Below, in pieces: positions 27,613 through 39,647 of a stretch of DNA of 64,000 bases. Below the pieces are notes generated by a model. The model made no database searches, was not told the origin of the DNA, and worked only from the letters and a program-made list of their open reading frames with translations. Each line of letters starts with the position of its first letter. Positions within the stretch are counted from its first letter, which is position 1. The position numbers were made by a program, and so were the translations under genes. Source of the DNA: Callipepla californica brunnescens (lineage: Eukaryota > Chordata > Aves > Galliformes > Odontophoridae); the NCBI GenBank assembly GCA_023055505.1, contig JALIRH010000004.1:17479368-17543367 (forward strand), read 5' to 3'.

Positions 27613-28344
27613 ATGAAATTCAGACTAAGTGCTGGTAAAGATTAAGCTACTATTCTAGTATATTTCAACTGGAAGATACAAGAATAATTGATGCACTACT
27701 GGCATGGATGTCTTTGATGGACTCTTAAGCAGTATAAAAATAAATAGTACAAAGTAAAAACATCTCTGCTGATAATGAAACACCAGGAATTTCCAGAAAA
27801 TTTGAAAGAGGAACAAAACAAAATGGAAGAAATTAGGGAACAAAAAGATAATGATATGCATATGAGGGGAAAACTGCGGTAATTATAGTCCTCTTGACAT
27901 TTTCTCCCTGGATTGGAGGGAGAGAGGCAAATAAAGTAGTGTTCATAACAAGTGTGTGCTATATGTAATATAATGTGCAACATCTTTATCTGCGCAATGC
28001 ATTTTCCATTTCAGTGATGACTTGGGAAGATGTCAGTGGTGGAGTGGTACTTAACACATTAAGAAATTAAGATCAGGTGTTCATAATTTGTTAGAAGAGA
28101 GTTGTCTGATAGCCTCTCAACACTGGGGAAAATTGATTTTCAAAGTCTGAAACACCTGGAAAATTTTGTATAACTAGAAGAAAGCTGGATTTCCATTAGC
28201 CCTTAAAATTACTTTTGATCAAAGCATCTACCATACAACAGAAGCATGCAGGAACTAGTGCAAGGATGGGGCTGAAATATAATCTTAGTGCTGCCGTAAG
28301 ATGACCTAGATATTTATACCCAGAACAGTTTGACAGTACTCCCA
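27613..28344. other. Unassigned sequence between two CR1 copies
   Basis: AT-rich sequence without recognisable features separates a minus-strand CR1 from a plus-strand CR1 of a different subfamily. Confidence 0.5.
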
Positions 28345-28547
28345 AGGAAAACATTAAAACAGTACTATTCCATACTGGTGAGGTGTCAGAACAGGTTGCC
28401 TGTGGAGGTGGTGAGTCTGTCCCTGGAGATGTTCAAAGAACATGTGGATGTGGCACTGAGGGACATGGTTAGTGGGCATGGCAGGAATGGACTCACGGTT
28501 GGACCAGGTGGTCTTAGTGGTCTTTTCCAACCTTAGTGATTCTATGA
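28345..28547 (+). mobile_element. CR1 LINE, 5'-truncated 3' end
   Basis: This copy is in the sense direction: it contains GAACAGGTTGCCTGTGGAGG, CCCTGGAGATGTTCAA and GTGGCACTGAGGGACATGGT. It ends in TTCCAACCTTAGTGATTCTA followed by TGA, the CR1 3' terminus. The GGTTAGTGGGCATGG segment points to a different CR1 subfamily from the two minus-strand copies. The left border is soft. The 68-codon frame across it is not a gene. Confidence 0.9.
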
Positions 28548-31500
28548 TAGACATGAGTGCAGAAGACGCCAGCTTGGTAAACAGTTTCTATAAAGACAAG
28601 TGGACAAAAAAGTGAAAATAATTGCTCAGAAGAATGTAACCAAGATAATATTGTCTTCAGATGAGTAAACAAAACAGTGTCAATTAGAGATGCTGAGTTA
28701 CCAGCATTTGACCACACTGAGACACCCACAACTCAGGAACGATGGTGAGAATTGAAAAGGAGTAAAAATAGCTGCAGCACTGGATGATGTGGTTACCAAA
28801 TATGCCTTAGAGAGGTCCAAGGTAATAATTTACTTGGCTTATCAGAAAGAAAGATAACAAACTGGCTTCAGTATGTTGTTCAGTATTTAAAAGAACGTAT
28901 TTTTCACAGACTTTTTAAAATATATATGATGAAGATAATCACTGCCACAACTGGAGATTGGACTGTAGTGCTCAGCACTCAGATTTTACTAGTCCCATAA
29001 TATGTTTCAGTTCAAAAATCATATAAGTCTTAGGAAATTCTGTCCTCTTGCAAAACCAAAGTTACCAAATAGATCACAGGCAATCTTCCTCCTCTGTCAG
29101 GACAGTTTTCTCATCCTGCACAAGCAGTCACTTCTCCCAGCAGTGGCTGAGAGCAGAGGGTGCCCAGGAGCTGCCCCACTTTGTGCCTGCAGTGCTCAAG
29201 CCTCCCACCTGTGTGTGAAAGCGTGTACGGGCACAACACGCAGAAGATGTCTGAGAGTGAGTTGTTCCCAGCAGCCTCCTTCCCATGAAAACTCGGTACT
29301 TCATGGGGACCGGGCTGCAGGCCAGCCTAATTGCTCTGGCAGCACCACCATCTGACTGCTTCCTGCTGCTATGTTTCCCAGGGGCCCTTCGGCCCCTTCA
29401 GCACCACATGACTTAATCAAAACTGAATGCCCTTCTGGAAGATATGCAAATGATTTTTCAGTCAGACAAAAGCGTTTGGGCTCAATACTGGTGTTACTAA
29501 GTGAAGTTTAATGATGTGCTATACAGACCAGGCTACATGGCCTAATGGTACTTTCTGGCTATAAAAGTCTACCAAGTGTATTACTCTTTAAAAAAGGCTT
29601 TCAAACCAAGTATTAGTATATTGCATTGTATTAATTAGGCAGGGCCAAGCATCAGTCCAAAGCAATATGATCTGTATCTTAGGGCCAGGTTTGTCAAAAT
29701 GGGAATTATTGCAGGAATGTTTTGAAGCCACATGAAGCATGCTAGTCTGATTTTAAAGCCAGTTTTAAACTGATTATGAGAAAAGATGAGTTACAGCGCT
29801 TTCCAGGTAACAAAGGTACAGTCTCTTAAAGAACAAGTTTCAACTTGCAGAATTTTATCTTGCTCTGGGCAACCCATTAACAAGGCATAGTGGAAGACTC
29901 TTATATATTCCCTTTGTATTAAAGGGGCACCGAGAGATCTTAACATGCATTACAGCTGACAGCACATAAACTGAGTATTTCAGAACTCCACAATGCATGA
30001 ACACACGCTGTCTTGGTTCTCCGGAGGTAAAGCTAAGACAAAGACAGTATCAGCCTCCTGCTTAAGTGAGAAGCATTTCACTAGAACCTAGGATCAGTCA
30101 TTTCTAAATGAAAATGATAAATCTACTTTATCCAGCCAGCTACGTATCCTTGTGTGCATTAATAGAATACTATACTCCAGACAATTTATTGGTTATTTAC
30201 AACCAATCTTCTCACGTACTAGTAAGTGACACTAACTCTTTGAAAAAAGGGAGAATCTGTTTATCTTTCCCACTTGGCAGACTCTGGCCTTGAAATAGAA
30301 GACTTCAGAGAAGTACTGAAGCCAAATAGAGGGAATGCAAGGGAGGGTAGAATGATTCGAGAAGAATGCCTGCAGTTTGACAGGAAGACAACTCAGCTGC
30401 CAGTTATTCAGATGTTTCAACACACCGATATTAAGCTATTCCATCAACAAAGGATACTCAGTTGTCAGAAAATGACAGGTAACAGGTGCTCTAACTTGCT
30501 TAAGTATTTATAGGACAAGATGTCTGTTTTAAGAAATAATACAGTATACCACGCATTTCCATACCCCCTGGAAAAGAACAACATCCCTATTACAATGCAT
30601 TCATCTCCATGATGAACAGAGCCTACAAAGACGATGTAGTTACTGGGCAACATCTTAAAACTGACCCTTGACTCGGGTAAAACATGGGGTTGGGACTTCC
30701 CCTCTTAGAGTCCTTGTTAAGTAAAACTTAACATCCTTTAGAATTTTGAAACTCCTTCAAAATACACTGAACTCGTTTTTCTGCTCTTTTGTTGCATGAT
30801 GATGCATTTGTCCCTTTTCCAAACACTTGACACTACTTGAAAGCAAAGGGATTGCACTTTGTAGCTTTATGAGAATACATCTGTTCAGTGTATCCAGACA
30901 CTTCCAATAAAGTTACTCAATCCAATTGAGTTAAAAAGCAATAGAACTGCTCCTAATTTCCTAGTGGTCCCAATATGTTTTATTTGTTATTATTATTTTC
31001 TTTTTGGAATTCAAACATGAAAATCACACACTAAAGTTGTGAAGGGAGAATAAAGGATTTATTGGAGAAGAAACTTCCATATCAGGCTAAAACTGCAGAA
31101 CACAGCATCTCTTCAATACCTGTACACTATTGTAAGAGGAAAAAACAACATAGTTATATAAGCAGAAACAGAAGAACAAACTATGCAATGGATTTCCAAG
31201 GCGCTGAACATTTTAATACATTAACACTAGTGAAATCTGAGGTAGTTCAGCAAAAATCCAAAGAGAATTTTGCAAAAATTCACCCAGTTGATTTCTAACT
31301 TACTCCACTCATCCAGGTGCGCCTAATACACTGTCAAGATCCAAGAGAAATATGTGTAATGCACTGTTTGTTATCTGTTGGTTTTAGGAAAAGGAATGTA
31401 AAATAATAGAAACTTCATTCACATCAATAGGCCTCCCAAAGTCCAGCTTGAGATCACACACAGCAGGTATCACACAAGGGTTTTTCTCCCCACGCCTTAT

Positions 31501-32885
31501 TTATTAATTTTAATGTCAGCATTGCTAGGTAGTAAGTAACATTTTTCTGCCACTTATGCCCAAACTGCCTTACTTTTTCCTACACTCATCTTATTATGAA
31601 CAAGGTAATTATATTCTAAGCATCCAGCAAAAGCTACTTGACTTACTCTCGTAGGGAGAGGGGGAGGTGTAAGCCAGTTTTAATTTGTAACTATCATAAC
31701 AAGGAAAAGTAGAGAATCTTAAGACAATTGGATACTGTTTTTTAAACCTTTTCATTAGCTACCTATTTTTATTTTGCTACCTTCTGCTAAAATAAGGTAC
31801 ACAGGCATCAAGATTCTAGACAGGTAGAAAATAAACTTAAAAAAAAAAAAAAAGCTGTTTTTGTTTAAATTATTGCAGTGGAGATTTGCAAATGATGGTG
31901 TTTATTACTGTTCAGTAGAACAGAAATATGCATATTTCATCAGGTAGATTTCAATTTGTACAGAGGTGGCAGAATACCTGAATCTGTCTGTAGTAAATAT
32001 GACTATTTCTCACTTTCACGTGGTCCCCTATTACAGTTCACTGCTCTTTTAGTTTGCCAAATCAGTTGTTTGAGGGGACGAGTTTTAACATTTTAAATCT
32101 GTTCTCTTTCCACCAATCAGAAACAGAATTATACGAATACCCACAAATTGATTATCAGACATATTTCACCAACATCTGTTTTTTAAACAACCATTTAGTG
32201 AATGTTCAAATACGAGTAAGAAAAGTGGCAAGGCAAGGAAAAAGAAATTAGCTTTCTGGCTAAAAACACACTGGTTTACTTCATCTCGGCTGAAAGTATG
32301 AAAGAGTTCAAGATGATTGTGTATATTGTGTGTGACAGTTTTCTGCAGCAAAACCACAACAAACAGAGCTGCCGCTTTCATATTTCCTCTCTGCAGGTTT
32401 AGTTAATTTTTGCATGAATACATACAGCTTTTGAAATCCCATTCTAACTATCAAAAAGCCTTTTCTTCCTCCTTCCAGAATTGATTTGAATATCATCCAA
32501 AGAGCTGTTAAAAGGCAGAAAAAATCCCATAGGAAAAACTTCTGAGTCTGAACTGGGGAATGGCAGGAGGTAAAGGGGATGAAGAGAAGAAAGACTGATA
32601 TTCATATATTTTTTTCATATTTTAGTTTTTAAATTTCAAATGCTTGCTCAGATTTACTATGCACTTTAAGAATAGTTATTGTTTCAGCAAAAAGGAAGTT
32701 GCAATGAAGTTTACATGCTTCTCTGTTGAAAATTAACTGTTTAATACTAACAAAGAAAGTGAGAGTTCATTAACATCTTCATGCTGGCAAACTTGATTGA
32801 TGTAGACATGTAAGTAGTCTCAATTTTTCTTATCCAGCCCAAACTCTTATGTCCAAAGACTACTTAGACCAGTTCAACAGGTGGA
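28548..32885. other. Unassigned noncoding sequence with one GC-richer patch
   Basis: Around 29,130-29,400 the sequence turns GC-richer with about seven CpGs and carries the end of a 117-codon frame (29,002-29,355) rich in Cys, Ser and Arg. It could be a decayed exon, a regulatory patch or a repeat I do not know. The remainder is AT-rich and featureless except for a 14-16 nt A-tract near 31,840. Confidence 0.45.
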
Positions 32886-33015
32886 AGTCCAGGTTATAAA
32901 TAGGAAAACAAAGGTGCATTGAGGTTAAGTGATTTGCCAAAGACACAGTCTAACAGGATTAGGATTCAGGAGTTGCCAGTCTCTATTTCTTTGCTTGTCC
33001 TACATTTGCTCCACT
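32886..33015 (-). mobile_element. MIR-type ancient SINE fragment
   Basis: The segment has GCATTGAGGTTAAGTGATTT, then GCCAAAGACACAG and a GGATTAGGATTCAGGAG block. In the same order this parallels the reverse complement of the MIR core, which has 'gaggttaagtaacttgcccaaggtcacacag' and 'ggattcgaacccag' strings. MIR-related SINEs were active before the bird-mammal split, so surviving copies in birds are very old and usually this diverged. Confidence 0.62.
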
Positions 33016-34127
33016 AGATTACGTATAATGAGAAGAGTGGGAAAGGGAAGAAAATGCTTAAATCTTCTACTTGGTGTCAACACAAATAACATTGTCACAC
33101 TATTCAGTATTAGCTATTCACTTTACATACACCTAAACCATGCCTATTACCAGAATAATACAAGTACACAAGAACTAAACTAGTTTATTTGAAATCAGCA
33201 TAAGCTCTTACAAAAGAAAGCTTCAGACTGTGTGAGTCTGTGTAGAGGGATGTTGCAGATAGATTTCTCTGACAGAAAAAGGAAAAAGAAATTATGAATA
33301 AAATCTACAGTATCTATACTCCGAGCTAAAAATCCGTTTCTTTAAATAACCATGTTTAATTTATTTTTCTGCTGGAGTTGACAGTATTCACTGTCTGAGA
33401 AATCAAGTAAGCAGCATTTCACTAGATTTTTTTTTTCTACATAACATTAGATCTCCAAGAAGTCTTAGCTAGGATTCCAAAATAAATACTTCAGGAGACT
33501 GTAAGCTTGATTTCAATTACTGTCGATATGTTACTTACCATCTCTAGTCTAGTAAGATTTAAATTGATACTCACTTTTTTTTCTTTACTTTGGGGATACT
33601 TCAGATACAAAAGCTGTGAAGAATTGTAAGGGAAGAAAGCATCATGGAACTAAACACTTTCCTAAAAGGTTTATTTATAGGTCCTACAGTACAGTGAATG
33701 ACAAACTAAAATGAAACACGGCATCCTCAGAAAGATGCATTTTGCTAAAGATTTTGTTTATTCCTCCAGAAACAGTATGTTTGAAGCACAGAGAGAAAGG
33801 GTAATTTTTATGCTGCCTAACTCAGGGACTAAACTTAGGTCTTCTACTGCTCCTCTACTTAAACTCCTAGCATAATCAGTACAGAGAAATATTCCCAGAT
33901 AGTGATTCATGGCAAGATCCCATTTGAACTGTTCAAAACTACCTTATGGATCAGCCATTCTCTGTTGACTATAAAAGAAGCCCATGGAAACTAGACTTCT
34001 AGGTTGTGCATAGAATTTATATTCTCAGAGGTCAAGAGGCAATGGATGCAAGTTGAACAAAGAGAAATTTTGATCAGTTATTAGAGTGGAAAAAAAAACA
34101 CAACCAGAGTAGTCAAGCATTAGGACG

Positions 34128-34230
34128 GCTTACTCTAAGGGGCATCTCAAAACTCAGCTGGGGAAAGCCCTGGGCCAGCTCAGAGTAGAGAACTGATCCA
34201 GGTGACACTCAGAGTCTGCTCCCAACAAGT
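34128..34230 (+). mobile_element. Possible degenerate CR1 3' fragment
   Basis: CTCAAAACTCAGCTGGGGAA followed by AGCCCTGGGCCAGCTC is close to the CR1 3' untranslated segment that normally reads as an AACTC-ACTGG-CAAGGCCCTG type string. The match is short and the flanks fade into unique sequence. Confidence 0.35.
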
Positions 34231-35487
34231 TACTCTTATGTACTGTAGATGAAGAACAACTTTCTAGAAGTGTCATCCTTTTTTCTCTTCCGGGTGTCAT
34301 TCACACAGATCTTTCTTTCTCATGCAGTCTATGCCATGGCAAACAGACCAAGAACTCAATTCACCAATCAGTGTCCTTTTTACTTCCATTTTTTATTATA
34401 CAGTTCTTCATTTACTTGGAAAAGGTAGAAAGAAACAGCTCCAGCTCCAGCAGGCATTTTTAGCTTTGGTTACTCAAGTACATACACACAAATTTCCAGT
34501 GTAGGAGTTTTGTTTAATCTAAAATCCCACTGCACTGAGTATGATGTTCAAAGCTCAGCTTATAAGCCTGTCTTTCCAGACAAATAGCAAGGCATAACAA
34601 ATCCAAATTAGGTTCTAGGCTTCTGCTCTCTAAGATTTAAATGGAAGAATTCAGAAGATGGATCTTCAAAGGACAGTTATGCTCAGAAAATCTTTCTCTA
34701 GACATAATGTCCAATTCATCCAATAATCAAACTTAGGAAGGAATACTGTTATAAGGTGGTCCCTTGAAGCACAACATGTTTGAACAAGCCTCTAGCAGTT
34801 AGTAATTTGAAACTATGGAGAAACAACAAAAGACTGCAACCTTCATATAAAAAGAAAATATTCTGAATTTACAATGTGGGAAGATGAACAAAGAAGATAT
34901 TCTAGCATATAAAGTAGTTTCTATTTTGAGCTCCATCAAAAGAAGTAAAACTCTTGCCAAATTTACATGAAAAGCAAGCAACTTTGATACAAGGGGATTT
35001 GCTTTCTAAGTGATAAAATTATCAGCTTAACACCAGAATTCTTATGAGCCACGGTAAATACACACAAAATTACCTTTTCTTTTTCCTCTCTAAAGAGGGA
35101 TGGATTGCTGTGAAAGTGACACTAAGCATGTGGTTCTACACTAAAGATGATGAACATGACAGCATTCGTTAGCTGACTTCTATCTTGTTCTAAAGACTTT
35201 GTCTAGAAAAGCAAACAGTGAAGGAGGGTTTTAATGTCAAACTTGAAAGGAACAAAAAAATAAATTCTGCGACCCCATGCAGGTCATACACAGTGGTATA
35301 CTATTCTGAGTAAGCCAATGATCACTCAAAACAGTTATGAATTAAATAGAAACCAGGTTTTTAAAAACAGTTTATCTTAACAATATTGCTTTATAGTAAT
35401 GCATGTTTTCTTACTTTTTTTCATGGTAAAAAATGCCTGTATCTGTAAGAAAAACAGTTTAGCATATGAAATTGAATCAGTAACATC

Positions 35488-35655
35488 AAAAGATCAGAGA
35501 TTTTGATTCTACCTCCAACTATGGGAATCTCAGCTAGCTGCTTCATTTTTCTCTCTCACTTTCTGCAGCTGTAAAGTGAAAATCATATTGACAAGAGTTT
35601 GGGAAGGCTTCATTTCTTAAAATCTGTAAAGCAGATCCTTAGACAGTACATACAG
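35488..35655 (+). mobile_element. MIR-type ancient SINE fragment
   Basis: The order of segments fits MIR in the sense direction: CTCAGCTAGCTGC (tRNA-derived end), a T/C-rich stretch, GCAGCTGTAAAGTGAAAATC and then AAAATCTGTAAAGCAGATCC. These correspond to the 'catctgtaaaatgggaataata' and 'atgtaaagcgcttag' parts of MIR. The divergence is high. Confidence 0.5.
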
Positions 35656-36926
35656 AAAAGTGTCATCATTATTCACCAGATTGAAATTGAGACATCACAT
35701 TTGAGAGGTTCTGTCTGTCACAAATGAAAGCAATGAAACACTTCACAGCTCCTTAAGGACAATTATGGTGGATCAGTTATTTCAAGGGTTTGAAGTTTTC
35801 AATCAGAGTAGACAAAAAAATGAAAACTACTTCAGGTAGAAGCTGTAATATTAAATGCACTTTTTCTTAATCATGCTGGCTAGTATCTGCTTTGCACTAT
35901 AACTTTGCAAAGTACAGCAATTCCTCTGCCACTGCTGGCAGAACTGAAGAAATATTTAATAGCGGAATGAAGAGTGGAGAAAGGAAACAGAAAAATCTTT
36001 GCGTCTAACACATGACATTTGAACAGAGGATGAGTGTGAGTATAGTTCAGAATGAAAGCTTGTGCTACAGCACAGTGGAATAAAAAAGGGGAAAGGCTGA
36101 AATTTCATTCAGAATAATATCACCTTTCCTGACTTCTCTTCTCCCTCTTCGAAAATGAGCACTAGAAAAACTTTGAAAAACTTTGAAACCCGATGTACTT
36201 TCCACCACCATCACAATAAGTAAATAACTTCAACTGTTTGGTTTCCTTTAGAGTTTAGCTATGAACCCAACTCCTCATATTCTTCAGTCCTCAGTGTTGC
36301 TTAAGAAAAAGAAGCAATAGTAGAGAGACTATAGAGTATGAGGAATTATTTTCACTGTTACAACTCATACACAAGTTCTACCAAGGAATCAATACCAGTT
36401 TAGTAAATCAGCTGATATAAACTCCAAATGCTTCTGGGCCCAGGTCTTAATGCAGGAAAACCTCAGAAGAGTTTTAACAAGCAGCTCAGTGAGTACAGGA
36501 ACTTACAAAGCTTTTCTGCTACAGATTTGTGGGTTTTGGCTAAACTGACATTGAAGTCTCAGATGGTGTGAAATTCTATTGAAACTTTTCCCACACATGA
36601 AGTATTTCTGAGGTCTTTGCCTTTATACCTGAGAAACCATTTCAGGAATTTAATTGAGTCCTATTTTTTTATTAAATGTAATTGAAATTGACTACAAAAT
36701 ACTGAGAAAGGGCACACAGAGAAACCAACGGTCATACACACAACAAGTCATACTTGAAGAGATAAATGATATGAGAAACTAAAACAGCGTTTGCTCTAGA
36801 AGAACTTAGAAAGTCTGTGATGAGGTTAATTTCATAGACATTCAAACTCTTATAGAAAGGAGAAGAAAGAAAAAAAATAGGCTTTTGATACACACTTGGT
36901 TTGTTAGCAATTCCCGTAGGTTGGTG

Positions 36927-36962
36927 TTTTTTTTCTTCTTTCTCTTTTTCTTTTCTTTTCCC

Positions 36963-37008
<46 letters not shown>
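36927..37008 (+). repeat. Polypyrimidine tract joined to (GT)14 microsatellite
   Basis: A T/C-rich run from 36,927 ends in 18 T (36,963-36,980) and passes directly into 14 perfect GT units (36,981-37,008). The GT tract can adopt Z-DNA and is likely length-variable. The long minus-strand open frame across it codes only for Thr-His and Lys repeats and is not a gene. Confidence 0.95.
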
Positions 37009-37013
<5 letters not shown>

Positions 37014-37120
37014 AAGAAAGACTTTCTAGTTAAAATTTCAATCACTAAAAGAACGGTGTGATTTGAATGCTCCAGTTTAACAGTGGCTTGCTCAGCAGTG
37101 GTTTCTTGGTCACACTGAGA

Positions 37121-37278
37121 TTTGAGGGTGGTAAAACACTGGAACTGTTTGTCCAGAGAGGTTACAAAGCATCCATCTGTGGAAATATTCGAAACCCAAC
37201 TCAACACAGTCCTGGACAACATGCTGCATCTGACCCTGCTTGATCAAAAGGTTCCTTCTAACATCTGATCACAGTTTT
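37121..37278 (+). mobile_element. Worn CR1 LINE 3' end
   Basis: GAGGGTGGTAAAACACTGGA and CTGTTTGTCCAGAGAGGTTA, then CAACATGCTGCATCTGACCC, match the CR1 3' end in order. The tail near 37,240-37,278 (GTTCCTTCTAAC, then TTTTGTGATTATG) resembles the terminal CR1 repeats with an internal deletion. It is more diverged than the other CR1 copies in the window, so probably older. Confidence 0.75.
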
Positions 37279-39645
37279 GTGATTATGTTCAGATTTTTCT
37301 ACCCAATAAGGCCTTTTTTTTTTCCCCTTTATCCAAAATATCTTTCTTCACAACTTTTAATCTTCTTTCTACTAACTTCCTTCCAAGGGCAGAAACCATT
37401 TGGAAAGAAACACTACGTAGCAGTGACTAAGCTCCATGCCTCCTTAGTACATCTGTATCTTGAGTTGTCTTCAGAATCATATACTATTGTTCTAAGTCTC
37501 TAGATAATACTTAACATACACTGAAAACTCAGAGTAGAGTAGCACAAATACGCTATTTAGTATCCTTAGCATCAGCAAGCTGTGTAGCAGAATATTGCTT
37601 TGGAAATATCAGTTACAGTTAAGTATCCTTACAGTGTACTTTTGTGTTATTAGGCAGGAACAGAAAAAGACACCAAACACCTATTACTTATTTTTGAGAA
37701 GACTTTGTAGCTGATAGAAAAAAAAAGTTTATATTTTCTTTAGCATGAAATGCAGCTATCTGCACTTAGAAAATCAACCTCGCTGAACTAGGGAATATTT
37801 CATACAGTCCTAGTTCCCCATGAAAGAAAAGGATCAAAGGGAGGGATTGTATTTGGTAAAAGAGTAACAAAAAGAAGACATTTAATTTCTCCACTTCTTC
37901 ATTTTGCACTTTGCAAAACTGAAGCATTGTACCATCAGAGGTGATAAGGTTTGTCCTTACTAAGACCACAGAAGGCAAATAATTCTCAGTTCAGCTGGCA
38001 AAGGTGGATGTCATGGTGTGCAACATAAGAATCATGTCTTCTTGATAAATTCAAAATGGATCAGACTTTATTTATAAATATTACTAACTATATATCATAA
38101 TTTCTTTGCAGATCACCTCACTGCCATTTTAGAAAGTAGTAGCAGCATATCAAAGTACTAATCATGCATGCAGATCACTTCTACTGATATTCATCTAGAA
38201 TTCTCCAAGGATGAATACCAGAGTAGAATACACAATCTTTTTAAACATATAAAACACCTTTATTCATGACCACACTTATTTAAACCAGTCCTAAATAGTT
38301 TCATAAGGGAAGACAACTTTAGGGTTATGTAAGAACTTCTACACCTAAGCACAGCTGCGCTATTTAACTACATCAATTCCACACCACACTTTTAGTCAAT
38401 CAAGGGCATCTTAAGTGGCACCAAAACCTCAAAACAAAATGTGGAGGAGAGATTATGAGTGTGCAGGTATCAATTATCCATCCTAGCAAGAACAAAATTT
38501 GCTGGAAGTGTTTGGTAACACCGTTACAGAAATAGAACTTCAGCTCACACCAGCCTTTTTACACCACAGGGGAAAATACATTTCCAAAAGAAATAAATGG
38601 TATTTCTGGGCTTGTTTTACCAGAATAACTTCATTTCAAGTTTTGGTGAGTGTATAGCTAATGAAGTGGAAGAACAGGGGTGAGAGATTGTAGTTGTCTA
38701 TACTCATCATCAACAAACAGAAAAAAAAAATTTTGCTTGATCCAATAGGATACAGTCCAATTTAGAGTCAGGAGCACATTATGTAAATCAATAGGGGTAA
38801 CTTGTGAAAACTATGAAATGAATTCACAGTGATGGAAACTATGAATAAAATCAGATAGAAAATCTATAAGCAGCAGCTGGAACAATTAAGATGCAAAAGT
38901 CCAGTTCAGAGATTATCCATGCAGTTGGATGACAATATTAAATAGATAGAGAGACAGATAGACAGACAAACAGATAGATAGACCTTCATTTACCTTGACA
39001 TCTAGCATGGAGGTCACTCTGAAGAACTAACTGCATGTGTGTGAAGGAGGGTCCCTGTTCTACTATTTATACAAGACAAATACACATTCTCTCTTCATAG
39101 TGCTCTTTCTCAGTTTGCATCTCCACTTCAAAGTAGTTCAGCACATATTCCAGAGTTTATTCTACATCAGTTAGCTATACCAACTCATGATAACTCTGCT
39201 CACATATCAGCAGGTTTGCCAAGAGAATCAACTAGTTTCAGGCTATTGACAAAGATATATGCCTTTCCAACTTCAAGATCCCAAGCTAGAATCTTAATAT
39301 AGTACTGGATTGTACTTGGAAATATCAATCAATCCTGAGCTTAGATTATCTACATAAACTCTGCTTTAAATAGCACAGGTGCACACTAGAAAATAGACAT
39401 TTAGGAATGGATATTTCATTGTTCAGTGAGAAGGGATGAAGATAACTCTTTTCTCACTTTCGCATCTCTGGAAAGTTAAGAGCCAACAGTGGACTGAAAG
39501 CAGATGTGGACTTCACAGAAGTTCTTGCTTTCCTACAACTTCTTTGTAAAAGTCACAATAAAAGGAATCAGAAGAAAACAAGATGTGTATCTCCATTCTC
39601 TACCTCTGAACATCTTTACTGCAGAAGAGTGGACGAGAAATAGTA
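37279..39645. other. Unassigned AT-rich noncoding sequence
   Basis: Apart from the tetranucleotide microsatellite at 38.94 kb nothing stands out. No gene or transposon was recognised. Confidence 0.5.
38942..38984 (+). repeat. (TAGA)/(CAGA) tetranucleotide microsatellite, interrupted
   Basis: The run mixes ATAGATAGAGAG, ACAGATAGACAGAC and CAGATAGATAGA units. The interruptions suggest an old, partly stabilised tetranucleotide repeat. Confidence 0.85.
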
Positions 39646-39647
39646 TA

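Larger units (their letters stand above)
33016..36926. other. Unassigned AT-rich noncoding sequence
   Basis: It holds the possible CR1 scrap at 34.1 kb and the MIR fragment at 35.5 kb listed separately. A weak MIR-like string also occurs near 33,800-33,860. A short direct pair AAAAACTTTG occurs near 36,167-36,186. No exon was recognised. Confidence 0.5.

Noticed and set aside
27282..27638. 118-codon frame near 27.4 kb
   Set aside because: It is a fortuitous frame across an antisense CR1 3' untranslated region.
28330..28536. 68-codon frame at 28.4 kb
   Set aside because: It is a translated CR1 3' end with no separate gene.
36842..37222. 126-codon minus-strand open frame
   Set aside because: Much of it is translated (GT)n and polypyrimidine sequence giving Thr-His and Lys runs, and it extends into a CR1 tail.
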